Shown here one piece after another: positions 5,532 through 5,661 of a stretch of 5,661 nucleotides of DNA. The notes beneath the pieces are model-generated. The model had not been told where the DNA came from. It saw only the letters and a program-made list of their open reading frames with translations, and searched no databases. Numbering within the stretch: position 1 is the first letter of the stretch; every line of letters begins with the position of its first letter. A program made the translations under genes and the position numbers. This DNA comes from Sphingomonas bacterium (GTDB taxonomy: Bacteria > Pseudomonadota > Alphaproteobacteria > Sphingomonadales > Sphingomonadaceae): the NCBI RefSeq assembly GCF_903643065.1, contig NZ_CAHJWX010000163.1, forward strand, positions 1 to 5,661. Direction: 5' to 3'.

Positions 5532-5661
5532 TCAGGCGATCTCGCCCAGCAGCCTCTCCACTTCCGCCGCGCGTTCGCGCGGGTCCGCCAGCGCGACCCG
5601 CGCGATCAGCCGGTCGCCCGCCGCCTCCAGTCCGTGACCCGCGGCGATGCCGCCCGCGCGA
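5532..5661 (-). CDS. C-terminal fragment of an unidentified protein (cut by window edge)
   Basis: The last 42 codons of a minus-strand gene enter from the right edge and stop with TGA at 5532-5534. The readable tail contains AAGHGLEAAGDRLIARVALA, followed by a charged helix ending in VERLLGEIA. Almost every codon ends in G or C, as in the other genes, and the frame has no stops, so this is very likely real coding sequence. The strand-then-helix pattern fits the end of a small alpha/beta domain. I do not recognise the family. The opposite strand is also open here (from an ATG at 5484), but its translation is Arg- and Gln-rich shadow sequence. Confidence 0.65.
   Translation of the reverse strand, partial: RAGGIAAGHGLEAAGDRLIARVALADPRERAAEVERLLGEIA

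Overview
The window is very GC-rich, and its genes strongly prefer G or C at third codon positions. The gene content (an HpnN-type hopanoid exporter, a DUF2141 protein, a DUF6894 protein, a Crp/Fnr regulator lacking the FNR cysteine cluster, and an alphaproteobacterial-type nitronate monooxygenase) suggests a high-GC alphaproteobacterium, most likely a sphingomonad. That assignment is an inference from gene families; no rRNA or tRNA is present. The region reads as ordinary chromosome: I see no insertion sequence, phage gene, CRISPR array, tRNA or attachment site.

Layout. The left two thirds are on the minus strand and read right to left: a Crp/Fnr regulator (3904 to 3173), a 101-bp spacer with a GC hairpin, a small exported DUF2141 protein (3071 to 2619), an 8-bp gap, then the 868-residue RND-family hopanoid transporter hpnN (2610 to 4). 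The last two genes are very probably co-transcribed, and hpnN has a GTG start with no visible Shine-Dalgarno sequence, which suggests translational coupling. A 291-bp intergenic region separates the regulator from a divergent plus-strand nitronate monooxygenase (4196 to 5167). It holds an AT-rich candidate promoter for the regulator, an inverted repeat, and an 11-bp tandem repeat. The monooxygenase gene ends in a short Rho-independent terminator. It converges on a 75-residue DUF6894 gene (minus, 5441 to 5214). The right edge holds the last 42 codons of an unidentified minus-strand gene ending at 5532.

How the parts may work together. HpnN carries hopanoids from the inner towards the outer membrane. 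The DUF2141 protein has a hydrophobic export leader and two cysteines, so it should sit in the same periplasmic or outer-membrane space, and its tight linkage to hpnN suggests a shared role in envelope lipid handling. The upstream Crp/Fnr regulator may control itself, the divergent flavoenzyme and possibly the hpnN operon. These links rest on gene order only. No clearly new system is visible; the observations worth following are the regulator-DUF2141-hpnN module, a CCTAG element at the same distance before two start codons, and the short repeats.
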